Assembly (NCBI GenBank): GCA_040385645.1
Contig: JAZKGZ010000005.1
Span: 7,051 to 71,050, forward strand
DNA: 64,000 bases
Source: JANXSS01 sp040385645
GTDB taxonomy: Bacteria > Pseudomonadota > Gammaproteobacteria > Burkholderiales > Burkholderiaceae_D
Reading direction: 5' to 3'
Of this stretch, positions 17,535 through 27,322 are shown in pieces; positions within the stretch are counted from its first letter, which is position 1, and each line of letters starts with the position of its first letter. The notes beneath the pieces are model-generated. The model was not told the origin of the DNA. It worked only from the letters and a program-made list of their open reading frames with translations, and ran no database searches. The translations under genes were made by a program, and so were the position numbers.

Positions 17535-18784
17535 TGAAAATGGCTGACCGCCTGCGGTGCATCCTCAGGCATTTCCGCATGTACCAGTTCAGCATCGAGG
17601 TCGGGGTATAACGGTGCACCGCAGTCGTCGCAAAATTCGAGCAGGAACCGTTGTTCGTGCTGATGCACGCGGGCCACACCGGCTTCACGTAAAAGCGCCA
17701 GTATTTCGTCGATCGGTGCAGGGGTGCCCTGCGGGCTACCCAAAACGGTCATGCCTGGTGCCTCTTGCAAAGCGCCACGTAATGCCTGTTCCGCATCCTC
17801 GGCACCATAGAGCGGCCAAACGATACCGTACAACACGTCGGTATCGTCTGCCAGCATGAAGCCGATGCGGTATTCGTCTGTACGTTCATCACCCCCATCT
17901 TCGCCGAAAGCGCCGATCACGGCCTGCAGCATCTCCGCTTCAATTTCTAGCGTGTTTGTCAGGAAATGAACCGCTGCTCGGATTGATGCCGGACGTATAT
18001 TGCGGTCGGCTTCCCGGCACGCCATGTAGTAAGCCTGCGGCAGCAACAGATCGATACCGCAGCCTGGCAGCAAACGCACCACCGTCGGCGTCGCCTGCGC
18101 TTGCCATTGCTCGAGCGCATGTACGCGGTCTTGTAAATCCAACGTGGCTTGCCATCGGAATAAGGCTGTGCCGGCTGGCACAACCACGGCTGCCAGCAAA
18201 TAGCGTGTGTCGGCTAGGAATGGCGCGGTCTCAGAGCTGTGCGCAGCCACTTTCACCGCCTCTTTCTTTAAAGTGGCTTGTGCCATGCGCTGCGTCAGGG
18301 CGTACGTGTCGGCGGGTGTACGTGGCAACTGATCGATTGAAAACAACATCGGTGCCATCGCGAGTTGCGCATCGTTTGCCAAGACATGTGCCTGAAGGTG
18401 CGCCGCAAGTGTCTGGATGGGCTCCGAGGCGACCGGTCCGGAACCGATCGAGAACCGCGTCCAAGCCAAAATTGGAATGGCGATAAGCAGTGCATCGAAT
18501 CGTGCACCCTCGTGCTCGATTTCGATCGATTCGCTGCCGGCTTCGACCGCTTCCATTAACGCGTCGTAACCGTCGGGCTCGATGGTGAAGAGATGGTCTA
18601 GCGCGTGGTCGATACCGGCTTGGTGGTGGCTTTTGAGCAGCTTGCCCGTCTGCGTATCCAATGCCGCCTCCCACGCTCTGGCTTCCAAGCGACTACCGGA
18701 CTGCACCACGCCTTGTGCAAGCGCAACGAGACGCTGGCTCTCAGCCGACAATTTTTGAGGGGAATTTTTAGAAGGACGGCGCAT
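17531..18784 (-). CDS. DUF2863 family protein
   Basis: 417-aa protein of a betaproteobacterial family of unknown function. The conserved C-terminus has a CxxC in LEFCDDCGAPLYPDLDAE, and the middle contains a LPGCGIDLLLPQAYYMACRE stretch. No signal peptide. I chose the ATG at 18784; an in-frame TTG at 18793 would add three residues, and neither has a strong ribosome-binding site. It forms a two-gene unit with the DUF1631 gene. Confidence 0.82.
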   Translation of the reverse strand: MRRPSKNSPQKLSAESQRLVALAQGVVQSGSRLEARAWEAALDTQTGKLLKSHHQAGIDHALDHLFTIEPDGYDALMEAVEAGSESIEIEHEGARFDALLIAIPILAWTRFSIGSGPVASEPIQTLAAHLQAHVLANDAQLAMAPMLFSIDQLPRTPADTYALTQRMAQATLKKEAVKVAAHSSETAPFLADTRYLLAAVVVPAGTALFRWQATLDLQDRVHALEQWQAQATPTVVRLLPGCGIDLLLPQAYYMACREADRNIRPASIRAAVHFLTNTLEIEAEMLQAVIGAFGEDGGDERTDEYRIGFMLADDTDVLYGIVWPLYGAEDAEQALRGALQEAPGMTVLGSPQGTPAPIDEILALLREAGVARVHQHEQRFLLEFCDDCGAPLYPDLDAELVHAEMPEDAPQAVSHFH

Positions 18785-18909
18785 AGCGGGCAAACCCAGT
18801 CAAACAGATCAATTATTGTAAAGGAGACACATACAGCGAACGGATGCGAACATCGCTCATGCAATCTGTTCAGGCCACCCGCTCATGCAGCCGCTTTAGT
18901 AATTTATTT

Positions 18910-21645
18910 TTATGCCACTAATAGCTGGCGTAATACGAACGGCAAAATGCCACCATGCTTGTAATAATCCACCTCAATGGGCGTATCGATACGCAGTAGC
19001 ACAACAATTTCTTCCGTGCGGCCATCGGCACGGTGAATGACCAGTGTCGCTTCCTGCTGCGGACGAATATCGCCTTCGATACCTTTTAAGTCGAAACTTT
19101 CATCGCCCTTTAAGCCGAGCGATTGCACACTTTGCTCACCTAGAAACTGTAGCGGCAAAACTCCCATGCCGACCAGGTTGGACCGATGAATACGCTCGAA
19201 AGAGCGTGCGATCACAGCCTTGACACCTAAAAGCTGGGTACCTTTGGCGGCCCAATCGCGTGATGAACCGGTGCCGTATTCTTCACCGCCGAATACCATC
19301 GTCGGCACGCCGTCGGCCACATAGCGCATGGCTGCATCATAAATCGACATTTCTTCACCGGTCGGCTGGTGCAGGGTAATGCCGCCTTCGATGCGTGAGC
19401 CGTCCGGTTTGGCCGGAATCATCAGATTCTTGATGCGAACGTTGGCGAATGTGCCGCGCATCATGATTTCATGATTGCCGCGACGCGAGCCGTAGGAGTT
19501 GAAATCGGCTTTCAGCACGCCGTTTTCAGTCAACCACTTGCCTGCGGGACTGGATTCCTTGATCGAACCTGCAGGCGAAATATGATCGGTGGTGATCGAG
19601 TCGCCGAACAGGCCCAGTGCACGCGCACCGGTAATGCCGGTCGCCGCCGCTTTCGGCTCCATGGTGAAATCGGCGAAGAACGGTGGCTCGGCAATGTAAG
19701 TCGATTTCGGCCAGTCATATACTTGCCCTTGCGCTACCCCTTTGATGTCTTCCCACAGCTTGCCCGGTGCGGTTTTCACATCGGCATAGTTTTCCTTAAA
19801 TGTTTTTGCGTTCATGGCGAACTTCATCAGCTTGGCAACTTCCTGGCTGGTAGGCCAAATATCCCCCAGGAACACTTCGCGTGTCTTACCGTCGGCACCT
19901 TTGCCTTTACCCACCGGCTGGGTCATTAAATCGACGCTCATGTTGCCGGCGATGGCATATGCCACTACAAATGGCGGCGACGCCAGAAAATTCGATTTGA
20001 TGTTCGGGTGGATGCGGGCTTCGAAATTACGATTACCCGAAAGTATTGCCGAGGCGATGATGTCGTGCTCGATGATCGCTTCGTTCATCGCCGGCGTCAG
20101 ATCGCCAGCGTTGCCGATGCACGTCGTGCAGCCATAGGCCGTTACGCCAAAACCGAGTTTTTCAAGATACGGCAGGAGTCCGGCTGCCTCCAGATACTTT
20201 GTCACTACCCGGGAGCCCGGCGCAAGCGATGTTTTGATATGCGGCGATACTTTCAAGCCGGCTTCCACGGCTTTTTTTGCCAGCAGGCCGGCCGTGAGCA
20301 GTACGCTTGGATTGGATGTATTGGTGCAAGAAGTGATTGCCGCGATTAGCACGTCACCGTTCTTGACCTTGACACCATCGGCATTGTTATAGACCGCATC
20401 CAGATCTTCAGCCTTTTTGTTGAAACCATTTTCGGACACCGGCTTAGAAAATAACTCGGCAAAATTTGCCTTCACGTTGCCGATCTCGATACGATCCTGT
20501 GGCCGTTTCGGCCCGGCGAGCGAAGGGCTGACCGTGCCCAGATCGAGCGCTACGACCTGCGTGTAATCGATTTCGCCGACTTTGGGAATGCCGAACAGTT
20601 TCTGCGCTTTGAAGTACCCCTCGAAAGCATCGATCTCGGCTTTGCTGCGCCCTGTGCCACGGAAATAATCGATGGTTGCCTCGTCAACCGGGAAAAAGCC
20701 CATCGTTGCGCCGTATTCAGGCGCCATATTGGCGATGGTTGCTCGGTCGGTGAGCGACAGTAACGCTGTGCCTTCGCCAAAGAATTCGACAAATTTACCG
20801 ACCACTTTTTCACGGCGCAACATCTCGGTAATCGTCAGCACCAGGTCGGTCGCGGTAACGCCTTCCCGCAATTGCCCGGTCAGATTCACGCCCACAACGT
20901 CCGGTGTCAAAAAATACACTGGTTGCCCGAGCATGCCGGCTTCGGCTTCGATGCCGCCGACACCCCAGCCGACTACGCCGATACCGTTGATCATCGTGGT
21001 GTGGGAATCGGTGCCGACCAATGTATCCGGGTAATACACATCGTCGCTGCCAATCTTTTTCTTGTGGACGCCGCGCGCCAGATATTCTAGGTTGACTTGA
21101 TGAACGATGCCGAAGCCCGGTGGCACCACGCCGAAGGTATCGAACGCCTGCATGCCCCACTTCATGAACTGATACCGTTCATTGTTGCGTGCAAACTCCA
21201 GTTTCATATTTAGGTCTAGCGCTTTTTTCTCCCGGTAGTGATCGATCTGAATCGAGTGGTCTACTACCAGATCGACCGGTACCAGCGGCTCGATATTTTT
21301 GGCGCGAATGCCCATTTTCGCCGCGACATTGCGCATCGCTGCCAAATCCGCCAGTAAAGGCACGCCGGTGAAATCCTGCAGCACCACACGGGAAACGACG
21401 AAAGGAATTTCGTTAGTACGTGCCGCTGTCGGCAACCAGTTCGCTAATTCGTGAATATGCGCTTCGGTAACCTTCTTGCCATCACAATTGCGTAACACCG
21501 ATTCGAGCACGATCCGGATGGAAATCGGCAGCCGTGAAAGTGTTAAGCCCAATTTCTTTTCCAATGCTGGCAGCGAATAAAACTTGCCTTTTTTCGTGTC
21601 TGAAATTTTGAAATCTTTCAACGTGTCGAGGGTGCTGCGGGTCAT
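18910..21645 (-). CDS. acnA: Aconitate hydratase A
   Basis: 911-aa TCA-cycle enzyme that isomerises citrate to isocitrate. The [4Fe-4S] cysteines are in TSCTNTSNPS and GCTTCIGN; VGTDSHTTMINGIGVVGWGV and the C-terminal swivel domain (GSRRGNHEIMMRGTFANVR, GEEYGTGSSRDWAAKG) are all intact. Length matches AcnA/IRP1-type enzymes. It is the monomeric AcnA form rather than AcnB. It is separated from the periplasmic protein upstream by 45 bases. Confidence 0.97.
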   Translation of the reverse strand: MTRSTLDTLKDFKISDTKKGKFYSLPALEKKLGLTLSRLPISIRIVLESVLRNCDGKKVTEAHIHELANWLPTAARTNEIPFVVSRVVLQDFTGVPLLADLAAMRNVAAKMGIRAKNIEPLVPVDLVVDHSIQIDHYREKKALDLNMKLEFARNNERYQFMKWGMQAFDTFGVVPPGFGIVHQVNLEYLARGVHKKKIGSDDVYYPDTLVGTDSHTTMINGIGVVGWGVGGIEAEAGMLGQPVYFLTPDVVGVNLTGQLREGVTATDLVLTITEMLRREKVVGKFVEFFGEGTALLSLTDRATIANMAPEYGATMGFFPVDEATIDYFRGTGRSKAEIDAFEGYFKAQKLFGIPKVGEIDYTQVVALDLGTVSPSLAGPKRPQDRIEIGNVKANFAELFSKPVSENGFNKKAEDLDAVYNNADGVKVKNGDVLIAAITSCTNTSNPSVLLTAGLLAKKAVEAGLKVSPHIKTSLAPGSRVVTKYLEAAGLLPYLEKLGFGVTAYGCTTCIGNAGDLTPAMNEAIIEHDIIASAILSGNRNFEARIHPNIKSNFLASPPFVVAYAIAGNMSVDLMTQPVGKGKGADGKTREVFLGDIWPTSQEVAKLMKFAMNAKTFKENYADVKTAPGKLWEDIKGVAQGQVYDWPKSTYIAEPPFFADFTMEPKAAATGITGARALGLFGDSITTDHISPAGSIKESSPAGKWLTENGVLKADFNSYGSRRGNHEIMMRGTFANVRIKNLMIPAKPDGSRIEGGITLHQPTGEEMSIYDAAMRYVADGVPTMVFGGEEYGTGSSRDWAAKGTQLLGVKAVIARSFERIHRSNLVGMGVLPLQFLGEQSVQSLGLKGDESFDLKGIEGDIRPQQEATLVIHRADGRTEEIVVLLRIDTPIEVDYYKHGGILPFVLRQLLVA

Positions 21646-21690
21646 GATTTCTCCTGAAGTGCGTATCGGACGACGGTCGGTTTTTTAAGG

Positions 21691-22287
21691 CTAGCTTTTT
21701 AGTTTCGGTACGGCTCTTTGCGGGTCTACCGGCTCCGGTAAATCAGCCGGCCTGGTCGGTTCTGCGGGAGGCGTAACTGGCACAGCAGCAGGTGCCGATT
21801 GTTCAGCATCCTTGCATTCGTTGGCGAGTTGCTGCCCCTTTTTTGCATCGAGCAGCATTCCCTTGGCTGGAATACCGATCCATACCAGTCCGTATTTAGT
21901 ATTCTCGAATCGGTTCGCGCCGGTGGTGGTAGAGACTTTCGTCATACGATGCACCCGCTGATTCCAGCGTAGGGCCATGTGCTCGGTGTCGGCTGCATTG
22001 CGATATAGCGTTACCTTGTTACCAAGCTCACAATTGACTTCTGTGACGGCCGCACCGGCGGCATCGAATTCCTTGTCTTCATCATCGAGCAGAGGGCCGG
22101 ATTTTCGTTCGGCCGTTTTTGCAGATTTCTGTGCAGATTGTTGCTTGGCTGTCGGTTTTTTTACCGCTTTTTTCGGAGCCGTGGCCGGGGTTGCGGGTGC
22201 AGTTGCCGTCGCCGGGGCGGGTGCCTGTGCGTAGGCCCAACCGCTCGTGAGACATGCAACTACGAGAAGATTCATTAATTTATTCAT
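21691..22287 (-). CDS. Periplasmic hypothetical protein with MliC-like core
   Basis: 198-aa exported protein: signal peptide MNKLMNLLVVACLTSGWAYA, then an Ala/Pro/Lys-rich linker (21-65), and a conserved core (about 80-160) with a Cys near VNCELG and another in LANEC. The spacing of the Cys pair and the GLVWIG segment recall C-type lysozyme inhibitors (MliC), but this is only a resemblance. The C-terminus is proline-rich. It overlaps the CitE-like gene by four bases (ATGA). Confidence 0.75.
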   Translation of the reverse strand: MNKLMNLLVVACLTSGWAYAQAPAPATATAPATPATAPKKAVKKPTAKQQSAQKSAKTAERKSGPLLDDEDKEFDAAGAAVTEVNCELGNKVTLYRNAADTEHMALRWNQRVHRMTKVSTTTGANRFENTKYGLVWIGIPAKGMLLDAKKGQQLANECKDAEQSAPAAVPVTPPAEPTRPADLPEPVDPQRAVPKLKS

Positions 22288-23276
22288 TGTCGTTCCATGT
22301 GTTGTCGTAAAAATTCGGCGGCGGCGTCAGGCAACTGCATTCCGCTTAATCTCGCTCGCTGCAAGACGGTCCAGTAGTAGCGATAACTGGCACGGTCGTG
22401 AAGCGTGCCATTATGCTGGATTGGTGCCCAATTTTTTGCAAATGCACTACAAAGTATTGTCGAAGCTTCGACGATTTCCGGCTGTGAGGGCGTAAACGCG
22501 GCAAGAATCGGCTCAATTTGGTTCGGATGAATGCTCCACATCCGGCCGTAGCCGAACTCACGCCTGGCACAGCGCGCGTCTTCCATCACCAGGTTCGTAT
22601 CGTTGATTTCGGTTGTGACGTTGTGGGATGCAACTTTGCCGAACGCATGGCACGCAGCGGCGATTTCAAGCTTTGCTCTGCGTACCAGGGGGTGTAGAAA
22701 CTGCTCTGGCGAGCGCATGGCACCGCTTGGAATAGCACCATAGTGGGCGGACACGAAATCCATGATGCCAAACGATAACGCCTGCACCTGGGGATGTCGT
22801 GCAATCGCAAACACGTCTGTCAAAGCGCCATGTGTTTCGATCAGCACTTGAATCGGCAAACCGAATCGACCTGCCTTTTCCGCATAACGATTGACAATGG
22901 ACACGACATGTTCCAACTCGGCTGCGCTGCCGATTTTGGGCACAGTGACGTAAGCCAGCCGCTTAGACGCTAAAGCACAGATAATTCGAACGCTCAGCTC
23001 AAAACTGGGATGCCGGAAATCTTGCACCCGCACTCCGACCCGGTCGAAACGATTGTCGTCGCTTGCAATCAGCGTACCGACCATCTCCGCATGTGCCGAT
23101 TCGGCACTTGCTGCAGCACCGTCTTCACAATCGAAGGTGATGTCGAATCGTGGGCCGATCGCCTGCTGCAGCGTCAGCGACTTGCGCATCAGTTTTTCGG
23201 CCCCGGCGTAATGATCGCAGACAGGTAACGTGGCCGGCAGATGCCGGCCTTGAAACAGGGCTTCGGAAGGATGCAT
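22284..23276 (-). CDS. CitE-like HpcH/HpaI aldolase/CoA-ester lyase family protein
   Basis: 330-aa TIM-barrel enzyme. DITFDCEDGAA near residue 48 carries the Mg-binding acidic residues; VLIETHGAL and LSFGIMDFVS are other family motifs, and MWSIHPNQIEPI is the conserved C-terminal loop. The likely substrate is a malyl- or citramalyl-CoA type ester, but this is not decided by sequence. I chose the ATG at 23276 with GAGG just upstream; an in-frame TTG lies at 23285. It sits between mdh and acnA as in other Burkholderiales. Confidence 0.85.
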   Translation of the reverse strand: MHPSEALFQGRHLPATLPVCDHYAGAEKLMRKSLTLQQAIGPRFDITFDCEDGAAASAESAHAEMVGTLIASDDNRFDRVGVRVQDFRHPSFELSVRIICALASKRLAYVTVPKIGSAAELEHVVSIVNRYAEKAGRFGLPIQVLIETHGALTDVFAIARHPQVQALSFGIMDFVSAHYGAIPSGAMRSPEQFLHPLVRRAKLEIAAACHAFGKVASHNVTTEINDTNLVMEDARCARREFGYGRMWSIHPNQIEPILAAFTPSQPEIVEASTILCSAFAKNWAPIQHNGTLHDRASYRYYWTVLQRARLSGMQLPDAAAEFLRQHMERQ

Positions 23277-23306
23277 CGACCTCAAAGCAAGGGCTTTGAC
23301 TTGGGC

Positions 23307-24296
23307 TTAAGGCAGTAGATGTTTTACACCCTCTTTTTCTTCGGTCAGTTCCTTCAATGTCAAGGCAATACGCTCTTGGGAGAATGCATCGAGTTCCAGA
23401 CCTTGAACGATCTTGTATTCGCCGTTTTCTGTAGTCACCGGAAAGCCGAACATCGTGTCGTTGGGAATGCCGTAAGAACCGTCAGATGGGATGCCCATCG
23501 TCGTCACCTTGCCATTCGTGCCTAAAACCCAGTCATGCACATGATCGATGGCGGCATTGGCAGCCGATGCCGCCGATGACAGCCCGCGTGCCTCGATAAT
23601 CGCGCCACCGCGTTTGCCGACGGTTGGCAAAAATACGTCCCGATTCCAGGCATCATCGTTAATCAACTCTTTGACCGATTTACCGTCGATAGTCGCATAT
23701 CGATAATCAGCATACATCGTCGGCGAGTGATTGCCCCAGACGAAAAGCTTTTCGATCGCCGTCACCGGTTGTCCGGTCTTTGCTGCAATCTGCGACAACG
23801 CACGGTTGTGATCCAGTCGCAGCATCGCGGTAAAATTTTTCGAAGGTAGACCAGGTGCCGATTTCATGGCGATATAAGCATTGGTATTTGCTGGATTTCC
23901 AACGACCAAAATTTTGACGTCCCGCGAAGCAACCGCATCGAGCGCCTTACCCTGCACGGTAAATATCTGCGCATTGGCTTCCAGCAGATCTTTACGTTCC
24001 ATACCAGCGCTGCGAGGTCGGGCTCCAACCAACAATGCAACGTCGATGTCTTTGAACGCCGTCATCGGGTCGCCATGTGCAGTCATGCCAGCCAGTAGCG
24101 GGAATGCGCAGTCGTCGATTTCCATCATGACGCCCTTCAGCGCCTTCTGCGCTTTATCGTCGGGAATCTCCAGCAATTGCAGAATGACCGGTTGATCTTT
24201 GCCAAGCATATCGCCATTGGCGATACGAAAAAGTAAGGAATAACCGATCTGACCGGCGGCACCGGTGACAGCAACGCGCATTGGGGCCTTAGCCAT
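23307..24296 (-). CDS. mdh: Malate dehydrogenase
   Basis: 329-aa NAD-dependent enzyme converting malate to oxaloacetate. The Rossmann motif is VTGAAGQIGYSLLF; ARPRSAGMERKDLL (mobile loop with substrate Arg), VVGNPANTNA and the catalytic His in WGNHSPTMY are present. Length and motifs fit the cytosolic-type bacterial MDH group. The ATG at 24296 has GGAGA upstream; the longer frame to 24341 is not used. It is divergent from sdhC across a 456-base regulatory region. Confidence 0.97.
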   Translation of the reverse strand: MAKAPMRVAVTGAAGQIGYSLLFRIANGDMLGKDQPVILQLLEIPDDKAQKALKGVMMEIDDCAFPLLAGMTAHGDPMTAFKDIDVALLVGARPRSAGMERKDLLEANAQIFTVQGKALDAVASRDVKILVVGNPANTNAYIAMKSAPGLPSKNFTAMLRLDHNRALSQIAAKTGQPVTAIEKLFVWGNHSPTMYADYRYATIDGKSVKELINDDAWNRDVFLPTVGKRGGAIIEARGLSSAASAANAAIDHVHDWVLGTNGKVTTMGIPSDGSYGIPNDTMFGFPVTTENGEYKIVQGLELDAFSQERIALTLKELTEEKEGVKHLLP

Positions 24297-24752
24297 AATT
24301 GAATCTCCAAAAAGGTAAAAAAAACAGACGGCGGATTGCATCGCGAAGACGCGGCATCCGGCAGGTGCGCAATGATACCGTCGAATGCTGCGGTACGGTA
24401 GGCGGACACAATATGGTCCTCAGGGGAGCTGGCCGGCAACCTTGTCGAAAAGTATGTGCGTTAAAAAATTTTCTTCTAGAAAATACTTGTCTTCTGCTTA
24501 ATTCCACAAAAAATTTTCTTTTGGTAATAAATTTATCGCCAAGTGCATTGCAACAGTAGTCTTCTACTAGATGGCAAACACTTGTCATCATGAATAAATT
24601 TTGCTGACAAAATTGCAACATCGCGGTGAGTGGTGATCAGTGGGTGTAGAGCGAAGAAATTGCCCATCAGGCATAATGGAGGCTGGTCCAGGGCTGATGC
24701 ACAGCACAAAATCGGTGAAAATCCGCATAATTCAATACGTCGGGAGTTAGGG
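24297..24752. promoter_or_regulatory. Divergent mdh/sdhC control region with palindrome
   Basis: 456 bases with no gene; many Burkholderiales have a GntR-type regulator gene here. The centre is AT-rich. A palindrome ATTTTCT-TCT-AGAAAAT lies at 24468-24484, and AAAAAATTTTCTT and ACTTGTC each occur twice in the region. These are candidate operator elements for the TCA genes; the factor is unknown. Confidence 0.5.
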
Positions 24753-25160
24753 ATGTCGGAAGTATCTAGAAAAAGGCCGGAGTTTCGCAATATTCACATC
24801 ACGCAGTTAGCCAACTATCGATTGCCAGTCGCCGGCTACATATCGATTTTGCACAGGGTCAGTGGAGCGCTGATGTTTCTGTTGCTGCCGGTGGCGCTAT
24901 ATTTTCTCGACCAAAGTCTGATCTCCGAAGATACCTTCAACTATTTCCGAAATGTAATGTCCGGCTGGTTCGCTAAGCTGGTCGTTCTGGCACTCGCCTG
25001 GGCCTACCTCCACCATTTTTTTGCAGGCATTCGTCACTTGGCCATGGATTATCACGTTGGCCTTGAGAAACAATCGTCGCGCAATACGTCGGTTGCAGTA
25101 TTGGCAGTCAGCCTTTCTTTGACTGCTTTGGTGGCCTTGAAACTGTTTGGGATATTCTGA
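24753..25160 (+). CDS. sdhC: Succinate dehydrogenase cytochrome b556 subunit
   Basis: 135-aa membrane anchor of complex II. RPEFRNIHITQLANYRLPVA and SILHRVSGALMF (quinone-site Ser/Arg) are the family signature; three membrane helices follow, with the haem-ligand His in HHFFAGIRHLAMD. The ATG at 24753 is preceded by GGGAG; the longer open frame is untranslated leader. First gene of sdhCDAB-sdhE. Confidence 0.95.
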   Translation: MSEVSRKRPEFRNIHITQLANYRLPVAGYISILHRVSGALMFLLLPVALYFLDQSLISEDTFNYFRNVMSGWFAKLVVLALAWAYLHHFFAGIRHLAMDYHVGLEKQSSRNTSVAVLAVSLSLTALVALKLFGIF

Positions 25161-25161
25161 G

Positions 25162-25527
25162 ATGGCAAAAAATAACATCGGCGCAAATCGCCTCACCGTC
25201 GGCGCGCATTACGGGTTGAAGGACTGGATGGCGCAACGCGCCACGGCGGTCGTAATGGCAATTTATACGGTAATTTTGTTAGTCGCTTTCCTCAGCGCAA
25301 ACGATTTTAGCTACAACGGCTGGGCTGGGCTCTTTTCCAGGCAGTGGTTCAAAATTGCAACCTTTATCACCTTTGCCGGCATGTTTTATCACATCTGGGT
25401 CGGCATGCGCGATATTTGGATGGACTACGTAAAGCCCGTTTCGATTCGTTTGCTTTTACAAATCATCACTATGTTGTGGCTGATTGGCTGTGCCGGCTAT
25501 TCGGCACAAATTCTCTGGAGGGTTTGA
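25162..25527 (+). CDS. sdhD: Succinate dehydrogenase membrane anchor subunit
   Basis: 121-aa hydrophobic protein with three membrane helices and the conserved YHIWVGMRDIWMDYVKP segment carrying the haem His and quinone-site Tyr/Asp. It starts one base after sdhC. It ends two bases before the sdhA start. Confidence 0.93.
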   Translation: MAKNNIGANRLTVGAHYGLKDWMAQRATAVVMAIYTVILLVAFLSANDFSYNGWAGLFSRQWFKIATFITFAGMFYHIWVGMRDIWMDYVKPVSIRLLLQIITMLWLIGCAGYSAQILWRV

Positions 25528-25529
25528 CC

Positions 25530-27308
25530 TTGGCGGCCATTAAATCCACAATTCCCTCGCGGCGCTTCGATGCCGTCATCATCGGTGCGGGCGGCTCCGG
25601 CATGCGCGCTTCGTTGCAGCTTGCAGAAGCAGGGCTCAACGTTGCCGTACTTTCCAAAGTGTTTCCCACGCGCTCGCATACGGTAGCCGCTCAAGGCGGC
25701 ATCGGCGCTTCGTTAGGCAACATGTCCGAAGATAGCTGGTACTGGCACATGTTCGATACAGTCAAGGGATCGGACTATCTGGGTGACCAGGATGCGATTG
25801 AATTCATGTGTCGTGAGGCACCGAAAGTCGTGTACGAGCTGGAGCATTTCGGCATGCCCTTCGACCGAAATCCCGACGGTACTATCTATCAACGTCCATT
25901 CGGTGGCCACACAGCCAATTTTGGCGAAAAGCCGGTGCAGCGCGCCTGTGCAGCAGCTGACCGCACGGGTCACGCGTTACTACACACGCTTTATCAACGC
26001 AATGTCCGGGCCAAAACGCACTTCTTCGTAGAGTGGATGGCAATCGACTTGATGCGCGATGCCGAGGGCGATGTCATCGGCGTGGTGGCGTTGGAAATGG
26101 AAACCGGCGACGTTATGATGCTGGAAGCGAAAACCACGGTTTTTGCGACCGGCGGTGCCGGCCGTATCTGGGCCGCTTCGACCAATGCGTTCATCAATAC
26201 CGGCGACGGCATGGGAATGGCCGCACGTGCCGGTTTGCCGCTGGAGGATATGGAATTTTGGCAATTCCACCCGACCGGCGTCGCCGGCGCGGGCGTACTG
26301 ATCACAGAAGGTGTGCGGGGCGAGGGCGGTATCCTTGTCAATAGCGAAGGCGAGCGTTTTATGGAGCGTTATGCGCCAACGCTAAAAGATCTGGCGCCGC
26401 GCGATTTCGTTTCCCGATCGATGGATCAGGAAATCAAAGAGGGCCGTGGCTGTGGGCCCAACAAAGATTATGTACTGCTGGATCTGCGGCACATCGGCGC
26501 GGAAACGATCCAAAAGCGTCTGCCGTCGATTCTTGAAATTGCGCATAAATTTGCCAATGTCGATGCGACTAAAGAACCGATTCCAGTGGTACCGACGATC
26601 CATTACCAGATGGGCGGCATTCCAACCAACATCCACGGACAAGTGGTTGCGCCTAAAAACGGCAATCCAAACGAAGTGGTCAACGGCTTGTACGCAATCG
26701 GCGAGTGCGCCTGCGTGTCAGTTCACGGAGCAAACCGGCTCGGTACAAATTCGCTACTCGATCTTCTGGTGTTCGGACGCGCGGCGGGTAATCATATCGT
26801 TCAAAGCGGACTGAAATTGCGTGAGAACAAGCCACTGCCTTCCGATGCTGCAGATCTGGCCTTGTCACGGCTTGCGCATTTGGAAACCAGTACTGGTTCC
26901 GAGCGGGTGCAGGACGTTGCCAACGACATTCGATCGACGATGCAATTTTATTGCGGCGTATTTCGTACCGATGAACTTTTGCAAACCGGTTATCACAAGA
27001 TCATGGAGCTTGACGAGCGGCGTAAGCAGGTTTCTTTCAAAGATAAGTCGAAGGTGTTCAATACCGCTCGAATCGAGGCTTTAGAGCTCGATAATCTAAT
27101 TGAAACGGCGAAAGCGACGATTACTTCGGCTGCGGCACGCAAAGAGTCCCGCGGAGCGCATGCGCACCGCGATTACGACACCCGCGACGACGTGAACTGG
27201 ATGAAGCATTCGCTGTTTTATTCGGAGGGTAACCGGCTTGACTATAAACCGGTCAATCTCAAGCCGCTCACCGTTGAAACCTTCAAGCCTAAAGCCCGTA
27301 CGTTCTGA
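25530..27308 (+). CDS. sdhA: Succinate dehydrogenase flavoprotein subunit (TTG start)
   Basis: 592-aa catalytic subunit oxidising succinate to fumarate. FAD motif VIIGAGGSGMRASLQLAEAG; covalent-FAD His in TRSHTVAAQGG; active-site HPTG and GEGGILVN; C-terminal HAHRDYDTRDD. The start is a TTG at 25530 (reading AAIKSTIPSRRFD), with GGAGGG eight bases upstream and in the place where homologues begin; upstream residues of the longer frame overlap sdhD in another frame and are spurious. Confidence 0.95.
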   Translation: MAAIKSTIPSRRFDAVIIGAGGSGMRASLQLAEAGLNVAVLSKVFPTRSHTVAAQGGIGASLGNMSEDSWYWHMFDTVKGSDYLGDQDAIEFMCREAPKVVYELEHFGMPFDRNPDGTIYQRPFGGHTANFGEKPVQRACAAADRTGHALLHTLYQRNVRAKTHFFVEWMAIDLMRDAEGDVIGVVALEMETGDVMMLEAKTTVFATGGAGRIWAASTNAFINTGDGMGMAARAGLPLEDMEFWQFHPTGVAGAGVLITEGVRGEGGILVNSEGERFMERYAPTLKDLAPRDFVSRSMDQEIKEGRGCGPNKDYVLLDLRHIGAETIQKRLPSILEIAHKFANVDATKEPIPVVPTIHYQMGGIPTNIHGQVVAPKNGNPNEVVNGLYAIGECACVSVHGANRLGTNSLLDLLVFGRAAGNHIVQSGLKLRENKPLPSDAADLALSRLAHLETSTGSERVQDVANDIRSTMQFYCGVFRTDELLQTGYHKIMELDERRKQVSFKDKSKVFNTARIEALELDNLIETAKATITSAAARKESRGAHAHRDYDTRDDVNWMKHSLFYSEGNRLDYKPVNLKPLTVETFKPKARTF

Positions 27309-27322
27309 TTGGAAAAAAAGCT

